Positions 33,971-44,017 are shown, counted from the first letter of the stretch. The stretch: 64,000 nt of DNA from Chloroflexota bacterium (GCA_016190665.1 JACPQD010000038.1:1-64000); one strand, 5' to 3'. The notes: generated by a model not told the origin, from the letters alone. Program-made: numbers and translations.

Positions 33971-35740
33971 TTAGAACGGAGGCAGCTTTGGGTCAAGCCA
34001 GGTGTTCTCGTGACGACCCACTGCTGAAAAGCGGCTGTTGTTGGTCCACGGGGTATAGCCCTTCACTTTCTTCCATACGCCCACGGTGCGGTTCTTCCAC
34101 CCCAAGACTGGGTAGGGGACCGTCTCGTGAAGTATGAGCTGCATCTTACGCACAATCTCCTTGCGCGTGGCGGAATCAATGGTGGCCGACTGTTCAACAA
34201 ACAGCTTGTCGAATTCAGCACTGTAGTATTTCCCGAAGTTCTTCCCAGCATCCTTCACAAAAGCCATCGAGAAGACCAGATCGGGGTCGTCAGCATCCAT
34301 GCCGTTGGCGCTGCTCATCACCTGGAATGCCTGCTTTGTCAAATGGTCGAAATAGGCGGCAGTTTCGATAGGCTTGATGTTGGTCCTCAGTCCTATCTTC
34401 TCGAGCTGCGCCTTCATCCAGACGGCGATATTCACGTACTCCGTTTGCGTTCTGGTCTCCAGCTCGAAATCGAAGCCGTTGGGGTAGCCCGCCTCAGCCA
34501 GAAGTCTCTTTGCCTGCTCTCTCTCGGCGTCCTTAGCCGGTCCCGTGCGAGCGTAGCCTGGCTGCTTGAGCAACTCCTCTTCGGCAATGGCCCATAGCCC
34601 CCCCGGCGCCATATAACCGCCAATCCCATAGAACCCCGGGCTGATTACGCGGACGAATTCCCAGCGGTCCAGAGCCAGGTTCAGCGCCCGCCGGACGCGG
34701 ACATCGCTGAAGGGGGGTTTGTTCTGGACTATGAACGGATTCGAGGTGCTGAGCAGGCCGGGCAGCCTATAAGCATTGACCACGTCCTTCATCGTCTGTT
34801 CTATTGTATCGATGGCAGGGGGTTCATGGTCCTGGTTATCCGTCAGGACCCTGCCTGTTCTAAAGGCGGCAAGCCGTGAAGAAGGATCGACGATAATGTA
34901 TGCGATCCTCCCGTCCATGTAGGGCAGCCCCTTCTTGAAGTAGTCGGCGTTTTTCACAAGTTCAAGGCTTACCCCACTGGCAAAGTTCTTGAGCTTCCAG
35001 GGCCCCGTACCCAGGATGTCGAACTTCATGTCCGGTCGCTTTTCGAGAATATGCCTGGGCAGAATAGAGTTGACGGCAAGAGTCATTACTACCGGGAAGG
35101 ACGCCGTAGCACGGCTCATGCGTACCTTCACGGTGTAGCGATCCACCGCTTCCACGCTCTCCATAGGCTCGAACATACCCCGGGCAAAGATGTATATGCC
35201 CTTGGGCGGGTCCTTTTCTCTCATCAAACTGTACTTCACATCCTCCGCCGTAAAGGGAGTGCCATCATGCCACTTAACGCCTTCTTCCAGATAGAAAGTG
35301 TAGGTACGGCCATCCTGGCTTACCTCCCACCCCCTGGCGAGGTCGGGGATCATCCTCTTATGATCGACATGGTCCCACGTAAGCAAAGTATTGTAGGAGG
35401 AGCTGACTGTGGACATGATGCTCATTGCTTGCCCTTGATGGACGTCGAAAGTGGGAGGGTTGTCCCGCATGGCGACAGTTAGAATTCCGCCGTATATGGG
35501 GGTTCCGCCGAAGATCTGAGGGTCTGCCCCGGGCGGCAGTGTCGGCGCCGCCTTAACCGGGGTCGCGGCGGGCCTTGCAGTGGCCGCTGGAACCGCCGCA
35601 GCGGGCTTTGCCGTGGCCGCCGCATCGCCGGGCGCGGTCGCCGACGGGGAAGCCGGCCTCTGGGCCGCAGGGGCACAGCTCAGCAGCAGGCCGAGTACAA
35701 CGACCAACGCGACTAAAGTCCGCGCATTTCGCCTGACCAT
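33971..35740 (-). CDS. Family 5 solute-binding lipoprotein
   Basis: Extracytoplasmic binding protein of a Dpp/Opp-type transporter, 589 residues. It has a signal peptide with lipobox LLLSC near residue 22, then an Ala/Pro/Thr-rich linker. The mature part has GGILTVAMRDNPPTFDVHQ, the family signature SPSLARGWEVSQDGRTYTFYLEEGVKWHDGTPFTAEDV-like block, and the VRRALNLALDR segment. The C-terminus ends HENTWLDPKLPPF. The ATG at 35740 has a GAAGGGGG upstream. One of five such genes in the minus-strand island. Confidence 0.92.
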   Translation of the reverse strand: MVRRNARTLVALVVVLGLLLSCAPAAQRPASPSATAPGDAAATAKPAAAVPAATARPAATPVKAAPTLPPGADPQIFGGTPIYGGILTVAMRDNPPTFDVHQGQAMSIMSTVSSSYNTLLTWDHVDHKRMIPDLARGWEVSQDGRTYTFYLEEGVKWHDGTPFTAEDVKYSLMREKDPPKGIYIFARGMFEPMESVEAVDRYTVKVRMSRATASFPVVMTLAVNSILPRHILEKRPDMKFDILGTGPWKLKNFASGVSLELVKNADYFKKGLPYMDGRIAYIIVDPSSRLAAFRTGRVLTDNQDHEPPAIDTIEQTMKDVVNAYRLPGLLSTSNPFIVQNKPPFSDVRVRRALNLALDRWEFVRVISPGFYGIGGYMAPGGLWAIAEEELLKQPGYARTGPAKDAEREQAKRLLAEAGYPNGFDFELETRTQTEYVNIAVWMKAQLEKIGLRTNIKPIETAAYFDHLTKQAFQVMSSANGMDADDPDLVFSMAFVKDAGKNFGKYYSAEFDKLFVEQSATIDSATRKEIVRKMQLILHETVPYPVLGWKNRTVGVWKKVKGYTPWTNNSRFSAVGRHENTWLDPKLPPF

Positions 35741-35909
35741 TGATTGCCCCCTTCATCTTTCTCCGCGGGCAGCCGTAGCACATGCCCCACAAAACCAGGA
35801 GGTTTGCCAAGGCGAGCCCAGTGACCCTGATCACACCTTATCTCAGCGCCGTCCCTTTTCGCCTCCAGGAAAGATCCACATCTTGACGGCTTTTCCGTAC
35901 GGCCAGCCA

Positions 35910-37691
35910 CTATTTCGGCGGCAGGTTCGGGTCGAGCCACGTGTACTCGTGCCGCCCCACAGCGCCCAGGCGCGCGTTATTGGTCCATGGAGCGTAGTTC
36001 TTCACTTTCTTCCATACGCCGAGTGTGCGGTTCTTCCATCCGAGGACGGGGTAAGGGACCTCTTTGTGAAGCAGCAACTGCATCTGGCGCACGATCTCCT
36101 TGCGCTTGGCGGCATCGAGAGAAGTTGACTGCTGGTCAAACATCTTGTCGAATTCAGCGCTGTAGAACTTCCCGTAGTTCTTGCCAGAGTCCTTCAAGAA
36201 GGTCATGCCGAAGATGATGTCGGGATCGTCCGCATCCAGGCCGTTAGCGCTGGACATAATCTGGAAGCTGGACTTCGTCAGATGGTCATAGTAGGCGGCG
36301 CTCTCGACAGGCTTGATGGAGGCTCTCATCCCGACCTTCTCAAACTGGTCCTTCATCCAGACAGCCACGTTCGTGTACTCTTGCGCCGTCCTGGTCTCCA
36401 GTTCAAAATCGAGGCCGTTGGGAAATCCCGCCTCGGCCAGCACCTTCTTCGCTTGCGCCCTCTCGGCATCCTTGGCCGGCCCCGTCTTGGCATAGCCGAT
36501 CTGCTTGCCCAGTTCCTCATCAGAGAGAGCCCAAGGGCCTCCTGGCGGCATAAATCCGCCGACCCCGAAGAAGCCAGGGTTGATGACCTTAACGAACTCG
36601 TATTTGTCCAGGGCCAGGGTCACTGCCTGCCGCACGCGCACATCGTTGAAGGGCGGCTTGTTCTGAACAATGAAGGGGTTCTGGGTAGTGGTCACGCCGG
36701 GAACTCTCCAGGCTCTGACTGTGTCCTTCATCGTTGCCTCTATGGTGTCAATGGCCGGAGGCTCATGATCGCCCGCGTCCATATGGACCCGGCCGGTTCT
36801 GAAAGCCGAGAGCCGGGTTGTCGGGTCCTGAATGATGTAAGCGATCCTGCCATCCATATAGGGCAGGCCCTTCTTGAAGTAGTCCGGGTTCTTCACGAAC
36901 TCCATAGCTACGCCGCTATCGAATCTCTTGAGCTTCCACGGGCCCGTCCCCACGACGTCAAGCTTCATATCCCTCTGCTTTTCGAGGATGTGCTTGGGCA
37001 GAATGGAGCTGTTGACCGTGGTCAAGATCGTCGGAAAGGATGCCTTCGGGCGATTCATCTTCACCTTTACGGTATTCTTGTCCACCGCTTCCACGGTTTC
37101 CATGGCGTCGAAATAGGCGCGGGCGAAGATGTAGACGCCCTGGGGAGGGTTCTTCTCCCGCATGAGGCTGTACCTCACATCTTCGGCCGAGAATGGGGCG
37201 CCATCGTGCCACTTAACGTTCTCCTCCAGATAGAAGGTGTAAGTGAGCCCATCCGCGCTCACTTCCCACTTCTTGGCCAGGTCGCCGACCAGCTTGTTGT
37301 GGTCGATGTAGTCCCAGCCCAGCATCTGATTATAGGACCCGCTTGGCGTAGACATAACGCTCGCCGTCGCCACCGTATGCACGTCGAAAGTGACCGGGTT
37401 GTCCCGCACGGTAACGGTGAGGATGCCTCCGTAGACTGGCGTTCCCCCGTATATCTCAGGGTCAGCCCCCGGCGGCAATACCGGTCTTGCCGCAACTGTG
37501 GGCGCCGGTTTTGGGGTGGCCGCCGGAGCCGCCGCAGCGGGCTTCGCCGTGGGCGCCGCCGCAACGGTAGAAGTCGGCGCAGCCTTCGGCGCTGCCTTCG
37601 GCGCCGGGGCGGCTGCGGGAGCGCAACTCAGCAGTAACATGCTGGCGACAACGCCCAACCCGATGAGAACCTGCAAATGTCGACTGACCAT
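35910..37691 (-). CDS. Family 5 solute-binding lipoprotein
   Basis: Binding lipoprotein of 593 residues, closely related to the gene just downstream. The lipobox is LLLSC, followed by an unusually long Ala/Pro linker of about 60 residues (low complexity, rich in AAPKAAP). The mature fold begins at GGILTVTVRDNPVTFD. ATG 37691 follows AAGGAGGC and is much better than the track start at 37796. A near-consensus promoter lies 210 bases upstream, so this gene can start its own transcript. Confidence 0.92.
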   Translation of the reverse strand: MVSRHLQVLIGLGVVASMLLLSCAPAAAPAPKAAPKAAPTSTVAAAPTAKPAAAAPAATPKPAPTVAARPVLPPGADPEIYGGTPVYGGILTVTVRDNPVTFDVHTVATASVMSTPSGSYNQMLGWDYIDHNKLVGDLAKKWEVSADGLTYTFYLEENVKWHDGAPFSAEDVRYSLMREKNPPQGVYIFARAYFDAMETVEAVDKNTVKVKMNRPKASFPTILTTVNSSILPKHILEKQRDMKLDVVGTGPWKLKRFDSGVAMEFVKNPDYFKKGLPYMDGRIAYIIQDPTTRLSAFRTGRVHMDAGDHEPPAIDTIEATMKDTVRAWRVPGVTTTQNPFIVQNKPPFNDVRVRQAVTLALDKYEFVKVINPGFFGVGGFMPPGGPWALSDEELGKQIGYAKTGPAKDAERAQAKKVLAEAGFPNGLDFELETRTAQEYTNVAVWMKDQFEKVGMRASIKPVESAAYYDHLTKSSFQIMSSANGLDADDPDIIFGMTFLKDSGKNYGKFYSAEFDKMFDQQSTSLDAAKRKEIVRQMQLLLHKEVPYPVLGWKNRTLGVWKKVKNYAPWTNNARLGAVGRHEYTWLDPNLPPK

Positions 37692-37899
37692 ATGTTTGCC
37701 TCCTTGTCTCACTCGCCCGCCAGGTGTTGCTTGACGCTGACAGACCGAACGACTCCCACCAGGACTTGGCTCACTTGACCTGAACGCGTCACGCAATCCT
37801 TCTCCTTACCAACACCCCCTGCTCTCGGTCTTGCACATCGCCATCTATTCCGGTCGATACAGTATCTCCCTCCGAACAACGATTTGCCTGACGCAATTC

Positions 37900-37928
37900 A
37901 GATTAGTCCATCGCCGCTCCGTTGTCAA
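37900..37928 (-). promoter_or_regulatory. Predicted promoter of the binding-protein gene at 37691
   Basis: On the minus strand TTGACA (37928-37923) and TAATCT (37905-37900) are 17 bases apart. It lies in the 272-base gap between the oxidoreductase and the binding protein and leaves a leader of about 200 bases. Confidence 0.6.
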
Positions 37929-37963
37929 TTTGGCTCGCCTCAGTAGGGCCTGCGCATCCCCAC

Positions 37964-38977
37964 TCACCTATTGATCTTGACGACTTTGCCGCTGCGGCTC
38001 GACTCCAGGATAGCATCAAGGACCCGGACCATCTCCAGCCCATCTTGCCCTGAGGCGTTGGGATCTCCGTTCTCCAGGACACACTTGTTGAAGGCCTCTA
38101 TCAGGTACATATAGGTGCCCGACATCGGGTGAGGATCGTTATAGACGGTTCTGGTCGTCCACGTATCCGAATCGACCAGAAGCTCGCCCTGGAGGGGCAT
38201 CCCGACCGTCTGCACTCCAGTGATGCGGGCGTCCGTTCCATATACCACCAAGTGGTTGTAGGCCCTGGGCACCTTAAGGCCGGAGATGGACATCCCATGC
38301 ACCCCATTGGCGAATTCCAGGGTGATGATGGCCATTTCGTCCATCTTCTTAGCAGCCAGGTCCTCGTCGGTAAAAGCCCGCACCTCAGTGATCTCGCTTC
38401 CCAGGATGAAGCGCAGGAGGTCAATGGGGTGCAGGCCGGTGCCAGTCAGCGCCCCGGCGCCAACCATCTCGGGCACAGAGCGCCAGTTAGTGTGGCCGGA
38501 GGCCATCCGTCCATGCGAGTACTGGGCGGTGACCAGGGTGATCTGGCCAATCTTCCCGGCCTCAATGAGCCGCCGCGCCTCGACATGGGCGGGGTGATGC
38601 CGGTTCTGGAAGTTTATGCCGAGCTTCACAGCTTCTTTCGCGCAAACTTCTATCATGCGTTCGGAGTCGGCGACGGTGAGGGCCATGGGCTTCTCGCACA
38701 GAACGTGCTTTCCCGCCCGGGCGGCCTGGATGGTGTGCTCCGCGTGCAAGTTGTTCGGCGTCGAGATGTATATGACATCCAGCTCAGGGTCTTTGAGCAT
38801 CTCCTCATAGGAGTCAAAGGCCTTCTTCGCCTTGAACTCAGCAGCGAAGGCCTTGGCCCGATCCATGCTGCGGCTGCACACGGAGACGAACTCCGTGTTT
38901 GAAGCCCTGTTGATCGCTGGCGCCACGGAGCGGCGCGAGTGGTTCCCGATGCCGTAGATGCCCCAACCTATGCTCAT
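37964..38977 (-). CDS. Gfo/Idh/MocA family oxidoreductase
   Basis: Cytoplasmic NAD(P)-dependent oxidoreductase of 337 residues, usually acting on sugars, polyols or related compounds. The N-terminal Rossmann fold has GIYGIGNHSRR, and the family EKP motif is in HVLCEKPMAL near residue 96. The likely catalytic His is in GTGLHPIDLLRF. ATG 38977 follows AAAGGAC. It lies 16 bases after the M24 hydrolase, so the two are co-transcribed. Substrate unknown. Confidence 0.9.
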   Translation of the reverse strand: MSIGWGIYGIGNHSRRSVAPAINRASNTEFVSVCSRSMDRAKAFAAEFKAKKAFDSYEEMLKDPELDVIYISTPNNLHAEHTIQAARAGKHVLCEKPMALTVADSERMIEVCAKEAVKLGINFQNRHHPAHVEARRLIEAGKIGQITLVTAQYSHGRMASGHTNWRSVPEMVGAGALTGTGLHPIDLLRFILGSEITEVRAFTDEDLAAKKMDEMAIITLEFANGVHGMSISGLKVPRAYNHLVVYGTDARITGVQTVGMPLQGELLVDSDTWTTRTVYNDPHPMSGTYMYLIEAFNKCVLENGDPNASGQDGLEMVRVLDAILESSRSGKVVKINR

Positions 38978-38993
38978 TGCCTGTCCTTTCCTC

Positions 38994-40223
38994 CTACCGC
39001 CTCTTCATATAATCTCTTCTTCTGCCTGTGGTCTTGTCGAGAGGATGAATATTCTTGAGCAACCTCTCATCGAAGGGATAAGTGCTATAGATCTCCGGGT
39101 CCCCCTCGGTAACTATGACGTTGTTCTCCAGCCTGATCCCGCCGATGCCGGGGATTCCGGCGTAGGGCTCTATGCTGAAGATCATCCCCGGCTTCAAGTC
39201 AACAGTAGCGTCTTTGGTATAGCCGGACAGCCAGGGCTCTTCCCAGGGATTCGTCCCGGCGCCGTGCCCTCCCGATAGGCCGCCCGAGTGCGGATTCTGT
39301 ATCTCTTTCCACATATCATAATTTGTGTTGCCCGGCCGGGCCTTGCCGCAGGCATTAAACAGGGCGTCGTAGTCCTCCTGGTGAAGCTCGATCTGTTCTT
39401 TGGTCGGCATGATATCCCCGCAGACCCAGGTGCGGGTAAAGTCGCCCCAATAGCCGTTAAAACACCCGCCGATGTCGATGATAACGAGGTCCCCTTCGCG
39501 GATGATGCGGTCGGAGGTGAAGCGGCGATAGGGAGCGGTGTAAGGGCCGGAGCAGACGATATTCGCGCATTGGGTCCATTCGCTTCCCAGGGCGGTAAAG
39601 GTCTGCCAGGCCAGCGCCAGTATCTCACACTCCCGGATTCCCGGCTTAAGGGCTTTGATGGCGGTGTCCATGCCCGCCTCGGTAATCATGCAAGCGGCCC
39701 GCTGGCATTCCAGCTCATCGGCCGTCTTGATAATCTTGGCTTCTATCAGAATCTTGTAGCCGTTGACGAAACGCGACTTGGGGAAAGCCTCGCGGAGGGC
39801 ATCCTCCATTTCCAGTGTCCACAGGTCAACGCCGATACTCTTCCCGTCAAGACTGCCAAGGCGGGACTTCACCTGCTCGGCGAAGGTCAGCATGCCCCCC
39901 TTCGTGCGCGTGTTGGCGCGAGGCAGGATGTCATCCTTGCGCATCCAGGGCATCCTCGCCTGGGCATGAGCCTGATCAAGGGTGAATAGCAGGGGGTCGC
40001 CTCCCTTGGGAAGGACGGCTGTGCCGATGCCAGTGATGTAGACGGGGCCTATGTGGCACCTGAAACCGGTGAGGTATCTCACGTCTTCGTGTCTGAACAC
40101 GAACAGCACATCAGCCTCTGACTTGGCAAGAACGTCTTTGGCCTTTTGAAGTCGTTCTCGGCGCATCCGGTCGAAGTCGATCCTCTCCTCCCAGTCTACC
40201 CCCATGAACCCGAATTCTGGCAT
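38994..40223 (-). CDS. M24 family hydrolase (Xaa-Pro peptidase/creatinase fold)
   Basis: Cytoplasmic pita-bread hydrolase of 409 residues. A creatinase-type N-terminal domain (FRHEDVRYLTGFRC) precedes the catalytic domain, whose metal ligands are visible in order: two Asp in VIIDIGGCFNGYWGDFTR, His in GHGAGTNPWEEP, Glu in FSIEPYAG and Glu in RLENNVIV. All five are present, so a dinuclear metallo-enzyme is likely rather than a metal-free creatinase. ATG 40223 follows AAGAAGGAGGATAGG and is preferred over the track start at 40316. It could cleave a peptide or an amide-type C-N bond of the imported substrate. Confidence 0.88.
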   Translation of the reverse strand: MPEFGFMGVDWEERIDFDRMRRERLQKAKDVLAKSEADVLFVFRHEDVRYLTGFRCHIGPVYITGIGTAVLPKGGDPLLFTLDQAHAQARMPWMRKDDILPRANTRTKGGMLTFAEQVKSRLGSLDGKSIGVDLWTLEMEDALREAFPKSRFVNGYKILIEAKIIKTADELECQRAACMITEAGMDTAIKALKPGIRECEILALAWQTFTALGSEWTQCANIVCSGPYTAPYRRFTSDRIIREGDLVIIDIGGCFNGYWGDFTRTWVCGDIMPTKEQIELHQEDYDALFNACGKARPGNTNYDMWKEIQNPHSGGLSGGHGAGTNPWEEPWLSGYTKDATVDLKPGMIFSIEPYAGIPGIGGIRLENNVIVTEGDPEIYSTYPFDERLLKNIHPLDKTTGRRRDYMKRR

Positions 40224-40290
40224 CCTATCCTCCTTCTTGGTTTTCTGCGGTTTCCCGGTCTCCTTCGCGGCGATCCATTGCGCTACTAAT

Positions 40291-41061
40291 TTAGATGCCC
40301 AGGTTCTCTCCCACAATGATGATATTGGTCCGATTCAAATACTCGGGAGGATAAGGGCGCCCTCCTCTCTTGGTCAAGTCCCGCTGCGGGTGCTTTCCTG
40401 ATTCGATAATGATGGTGTAGCAGCAGCCTCTCCCTATGCTGGTGCAATCGTTACACGTTCCCGATCTAACGCAGGGGGTTTCCAGATAATACTCTGGAGC
40501 AGCTCGGTGCTTCAACACGTCCCATTCGTGACATATGGGCACCACCACCTCATGGATGCGTCTAAGCGCCTCATCAAGGTCAGCCACGATCTTGTTGACC
40601 CCGGACACGATGATGACCTTCTTGGGGCCAAAGATGAGCGCCGCCACGCGGCTGCCGGTCCCGTCGGTACAGACCACCTTCCCGTCCAGCGTAATGGCAT
40701 TGGCCCCCGACAGGAAGACATCTACCAGCATAGCCTGCCGCTTCAGCTCGTAGCCCTCTTCGCCGTGCACTCGAATGTAGCCATACTCATCCTTTTCAAA
40801 GGGATCGACTATCCGGTGGTCGCCCGATCGCCTGAGAGCTGGCATAACGCCGATTTGATCGAGCGTGACCGAGCCGCCCCTGCCTACGGAAGCCCCCGGA
40901 GGGATAAGCTCCAGGACCTTTTCCAGGGCTGTCTGCCGGTCGGGAACGTACACTGCGTTCAGCCGCTTTCGCCGGAAACCGGCGACGGCCAGCTCCCCTC
41001 GGCGGCGGTTGAAAGCCTCAAGCTCATCATTGATGTCACTATCATTTACCACCTGGACCAT
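40291..41061 (-). CDS. LUD-domain protein (copy 1)
   Basis: A 256-residue protein of the LUD (lactate utilization, LutC/YkgG-like) superfamily. Signatures include ANAITLDGKVVCTDGTGSRVAA, GPKKVIIVSGVNKIV and a Cys-rich end CNDCTSIGRGCCYTIIIESG. ATG 41061 follows GAGGAGGAAG; the track ORF begins within the next gene. Three such paralogues lie in this block and no LutA or LutB partner is seen, so classical lactate oxidation is unlikely. The Cys cluster could hold an iron-sulfur centre or bind a metal, which is inference. Confidence 0.85.
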   Translation of the reverse strand: MVQVVNDSDINDELEAFNRRRGELAVAGFRRKRLNAVYVPDRQTALEKVLELIPPGASVGRGGSVTLDQIGVMPALRRSGDHRIVDPFEKDEYGYIRVHGEEGYELKRQAMLVDVFLSGANAITLDGKVVCTDGTGSRVAALIFGPKKVIIVSGVNKIVADLDEALRRIHEVVVPICHEWDVLKHRAAPEYYLETPCVRSGTCNDCTSIGRGCCYTIIIESGKHPQRDLTKRGGRPYPPEYLNRTNIIIVGENLGI

Positions 41062-41086
41062 TTCTTCCTCCTCTAGAGACCGGCGA

Positions 41087-41860
41087 TCAGATCCCGAGTT
41101 CCTCGCCGACAATGATAATGTTGGTGCGAGCCAGGTATTCAGAAGGGTAGGGCTTCCCACCACGCTTGGCCACATCCCGCTCCGGGTGTTTAGCCGACTC
41201 TATGATGATCGTGTAGCAGCATCCCCTCCCTATGCTGGTACAATCGTTACACTGGCCCGATTTCACGCAGGGCGTCTCCAGATAGTACTCGGGGGCCGCG
41301 TGGTGCTTGAGCACATCCCAGCGATGACAAAGTGGAACCACCACCTCATGTATCCGCCTCAAGGCCTCCTCAAGGTTGGCCACGATCTTGTTGACTCCGG
41401 CCACGATGATGACCTTCTTCGGGCCGAAGATGAGCGCCGCCACCCGGTTGCCGGTGCCGTCAGTACACACCACCTTCCCGTCCAGCGTGATGGCGTTGGC
41501 TCCCGACAGGAAGACATCCGCCAGCAGCGCCCGTCTTCTCATATCCATATCTTCTTCTTCTCCGCTGGCAACGGGCAGGCCCCTGTCGTCTTTGGCCGAA
41601 GGGTCGAGGATCTCGTGCTGCCCGGATTGCCTCAGCACGGGCATGATGCCTATCTGCTCAAGAGTCACGGAACTGCCCCTGCCTATTGAAGCTCCTGGCG
41701 GGATCAGCTCCAGTGCCTTTGCCAGAGCTGCCTTTCGGTCCGGGACGTAGAAAGCGTTGAGCCGCTTTCGGAGGAATCCCGCGACCGCCCTTTCACATCT
41801 GTCCCGATAGAAGGCCTCCATTTCCTGCTGGGTGTTGGCATCGTCTACTACTTGAACCAC
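41087..41860 (-). CDS. LUD-domain protein (copy 2)
   Basis: A 257-residue paralogue of the downstream gene, 25 bases away. The best start is GTG 41860 (VQVVDDANTQQEMEAF, aligning with the start of copy 1) after AAAAGGAGA; the track TTG at 41878 is weaker. It keeps SIGRGSSVTLEQIG, ANAITLDGKVVCTDGTGNRVAA and CNDCTSIGRGCCY. It differs from copy 1 mainly in an acidic loop around residue 105 (SGEEEDMDMR). Same operon as the M24 hydrolase and oxidoreductase. Confidence 0.85.
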   Translation of the reverse strand: MVQVVDDANTQQEMEAFYRDRCERAVAGFLRKRLNAFYVPDRKAALAKALELIPPGASIGRGSSVTLEQIGIMPVLRQSGQHEILDPSAKDDRGLPVASGEEEDMDMRRRALLADVFLSGANAITLDGKVVCTDGTGNRVAALIFGPKKVIIVAGVNKIVANLEEALRRIHEVVVPLCHRWDVLKHHAAPEYYLETPCVKSGQCNDCTSIGRGCCYTIIIESAKHPERDVAKRGGKPYPSEYLARTNIIIVGEELGI

Positions 41861-41911
41861 AGTTGCTCTCCTTTTCAACCGTTCGAAAGATCAAGATCGG
41901 GCGCCTCAAGA

Positions 41912-43648
41912 CTAGCGCGGCGGGAGGTTGGGATCGAGCCAGGTGTACTCATGACGCGTAGTCGAAGACAGGCGATCGCTGGTCCACGGTACGAATCCTT
42001 TCACTTTCTTCCAGACGCCTACGGTGCGGTTCCTCCACCCCAAGACAGGGAAAGGAACGGTCTCATGAAGTAGGAGCTGGATCTTGTTCACCATCTCTTT
42101 GCGTTTCGCCGGATCGACGGTGACACTCTGCTCGGCAACCATCTTCTCAAAGTCAGCGTTGTAGTACTTACCCCAGTTCTTTCCACCCTCTTTGCCGTAG
42201 GCTTCAGCGAAGATCAGGTCGGGATCGTCAACCGTGTAGCCATAACCGCTGGACATAATCTGGAAATTCTGGGTGCGCAAGTTCTCGAAGTAGGTTGCAA
42301 CCTCGAGAATCTTCATGTTGGACCGCAGGCCGATCTTTTCAAGCTGCGCCTTGAGCCATATGCCCTCACATATATACTCCTCAGCATTCCTGGCCTGCAT
42401 CTCAAACTCAAAGCCGTTAGGATAGCCTGCCTCAGCCAGGAGCTTCTTAGCTCTCTCCCTCTCGGCCTCCTTGGTCGGTCCTGGCTTAGCGTAGCCGATC
42501 TGCTTGAATACCTCTTCGTCGGGAAGATTCCACAGGCCCCCAGGAACCATGTGCCCGCCTGATGAGTACATGCCCGGCTCGCACATGCGAGGGAATTCCC
42601 AGCGGTCCAGGGCTAGACTCACTGCCTGCCGGATGCGGACATCGTTGAAGGGGGGCCTGTTCTGGACGATGAAGGGATTCCGGCTATTCATCACGCCAGG
42701 GATCCTGTAGGCTATGACATTCTCCTTCATGGTCTGCTCTATCGTATCTATGGTCGGCGGCTCGTGGTCCCTGATGTCCGTCAGGACCCTGCCTACCCTG
42801 AAGGCGGCCAGCCTCGTATTCCTATCCGGGATGAGGTACTGAAGGAATTTGTCCATATAGGGGAGACCCTTCTTGAAGTAGGCCGGGTTCTTGTCAAGCT
42901 CGACGCCCACCCCGCGCGTGTACCTCTTGAGCGTCCACGGCCCCGTGCCCACAGCCTCCCGCTTCATATCCACCGTCTTTTCAAGGATGTGCTTGGGCAT
43001 GATGGAATTCACGGCGAGGGTCATCATCATCAGGAAGGATGGGTACGGGCGGCTCATATGGACCTTCACCGTGTTGGGGTTCACCACTTCCACACTTTTC
43101 ATAGGCTCATACTGGCTCTTGCTAACGCTGTATACTTCCTTGGGCGGATCCTTCTGTCTCATGAGGCTATACTTTACGTCCTCCGCCGAGAAGGGCCTGC
43201 CATCATGCCACTTGACCCCTTCCTCCAGATAGAAGGTGAAGGTTAGCCCATCGGCGCTCACCTCCCATTTCTTGGCCAGGTCGCCAATCATCTTATTATG
43301 GTCGATGTGTTCCCAGGTGAGCAGGGAATTGTAGACGGGACTGCCGATGGTCAGCAAGGTGGAGAAGGTCGCCTCTTGATGCAAGTCGAAGGTTGGGGGA
43401 TCATCCCGGATAGACATAAAGAAGGTCCCCCCGGACACTGGCTTCTCACCAACTCCCGGCACTGCCAGCGCGCCGGGCTTCGGCGTGGCCGCTGGAGCGG
43501 CTGTTGCCGCTGGTTTCGGCGCCACAACTGGCGCCGTTGCCGCTGGTGGAGCCTTCTTTTGCTCCCCGCTGGGCCCCGGAGCGCAACTCAGCAGTAAGCC
43601 CAGTACGATGACCAGGGCGACTAAGGGCTGCAGATTCCGGACAGACAT
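41912..43648 (-). CDS. Family 5 solute-binding lipoprotein
   Basis: Binding lipoprotein of 578 residues, nearly the same as the protein at 47947: both start MSVRNLQPLVALVIVLGL with lipobox LLSC and end in TRHEYTWLDPNLPP or a close variant. The mature region has GGTFFMSIRDDPPTFDLHQ and VRIRQAVSLALDRWEF-like blocks. ATG 43648 follows AGGAGGAAG and is preferred over the track start at 43822. It was probably produced by duplication within this island. LUD copy 2 follows 51 bases downstream. Confidence 0.92.
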   Translation of the reverse strand: MSVRNLQPLVALVIVLGLLLSCAPGPSGEQKKAPPAATAPVVAPKPAATAAPAATPKPGALAVPGVGEKPVSGGTFFMSIRDDPPTFDLHQEATFSTLLTIGSPVYNSLLTWEHIDHNKMIGDLAKKWEVSADGLTFTFYLEEGVKWHDGRPFSAEDVKYSLMRQKDPPKEVYSVSKSQYEPMKSVEVVNPNTVKVHMSRPYPSFLMMMTLAVNSIMPKHILEKTVDMKREAVGTGPWTLKRYTRGVGVELDKNPAYFKKGLPYMDKFLQYLIPDRNTRLAAFRVGRVLTDIRDHEPPTIDTIEQTMKENVIAYRIPGVMNSRNPFIVQNRPPFNDVRIRQAVSLALDRWEFPRMCEPGMYSSGGHMVPGGLWNLPDEEVFKQIGYAKPGPTKEAERERAKKLLAEAGYPNGFEFEMQARNAEEYICEGIWLKAQLEKIGLRSNMKILEVATYFENLRTQNFQIMSSGYGYTVDDPDLIFAEAYGKEGGKNWGKYYNADFEKMVAEQSVTVDPAKRKEMVNKIQLLLHETVPFPVLGWRNRTVGVWKKVKGFVPWTSDRLSSTTRHEYTWLDPNLPPR

Positions 43649-43850
43649 TTGCTTCCTCCTTCTCGTGAACCGTAGCGTTGCCTCTCCCAAAGCCGTTCGC
43701 CGCAATGCGGGCATGGTGCGATTCGCCGTGCGGTAAATCGCCCAAACGATGCTGTCGGGACCGAGCACAAACGGGGTCCTCTTCTCCCGACGTTCTGGTC
43801 GCGCGCACGCCAGTCGAGACATGAATTTCGACCGCCGTTGCTCCGCGACT

Positions 43851-43879
43851 AAAGTACCTTACGAATGAAATTGCACGCA
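43851..43879. repeat. 29-bp direct repeat, left copy
   Basis: AGTACCTTACGAATGAAATT and the next nine bases match 44900-44928 with two differences. Read on the minus strand it contains a TTGCGT and a TACTTT box 18 bases apart, so the repeated unit may be a duplicated promoter. Confidence 0.55.
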
Positions 43880-43899
43880 AAGTACCATGAACCTGATAT

Positions 43900-43993
43900 C
43901 TCCCCCTTTGGGAAGGGGGATTAAGGGGGATTTGTCACTTCGCAACCAGCGTGCTTTATGAAATCCCTCTCAATCTCCCTTTGCGCAAGGGAG
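43900..43993. repeat. Two hairpin repeats in the 369-base gap before the lipoprotein
   Basis: CCCCCTT/AAGGGGG (43900-43917) and CTCCCTT/AAGGGAG (43975-43993) are perfect 7-bp stems separated by 57 bases. They resemble the C-tract/G-tract repeats at 5280 and 23523. The rest of the gap 43649-44017 shows no gene. Confidence 0.5.
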
Positions 43994-44017
43994 AGGTTTG
44001 GTTTCGGTTTTGCCGAG

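Noticed and set aside
36282-37637. Plus-strand ORF of 451 codons
   Set aside because: Antisense to a binding lipoprotein, with low-complexity Arg/Gly ends derived from the Ala/Pro linker.
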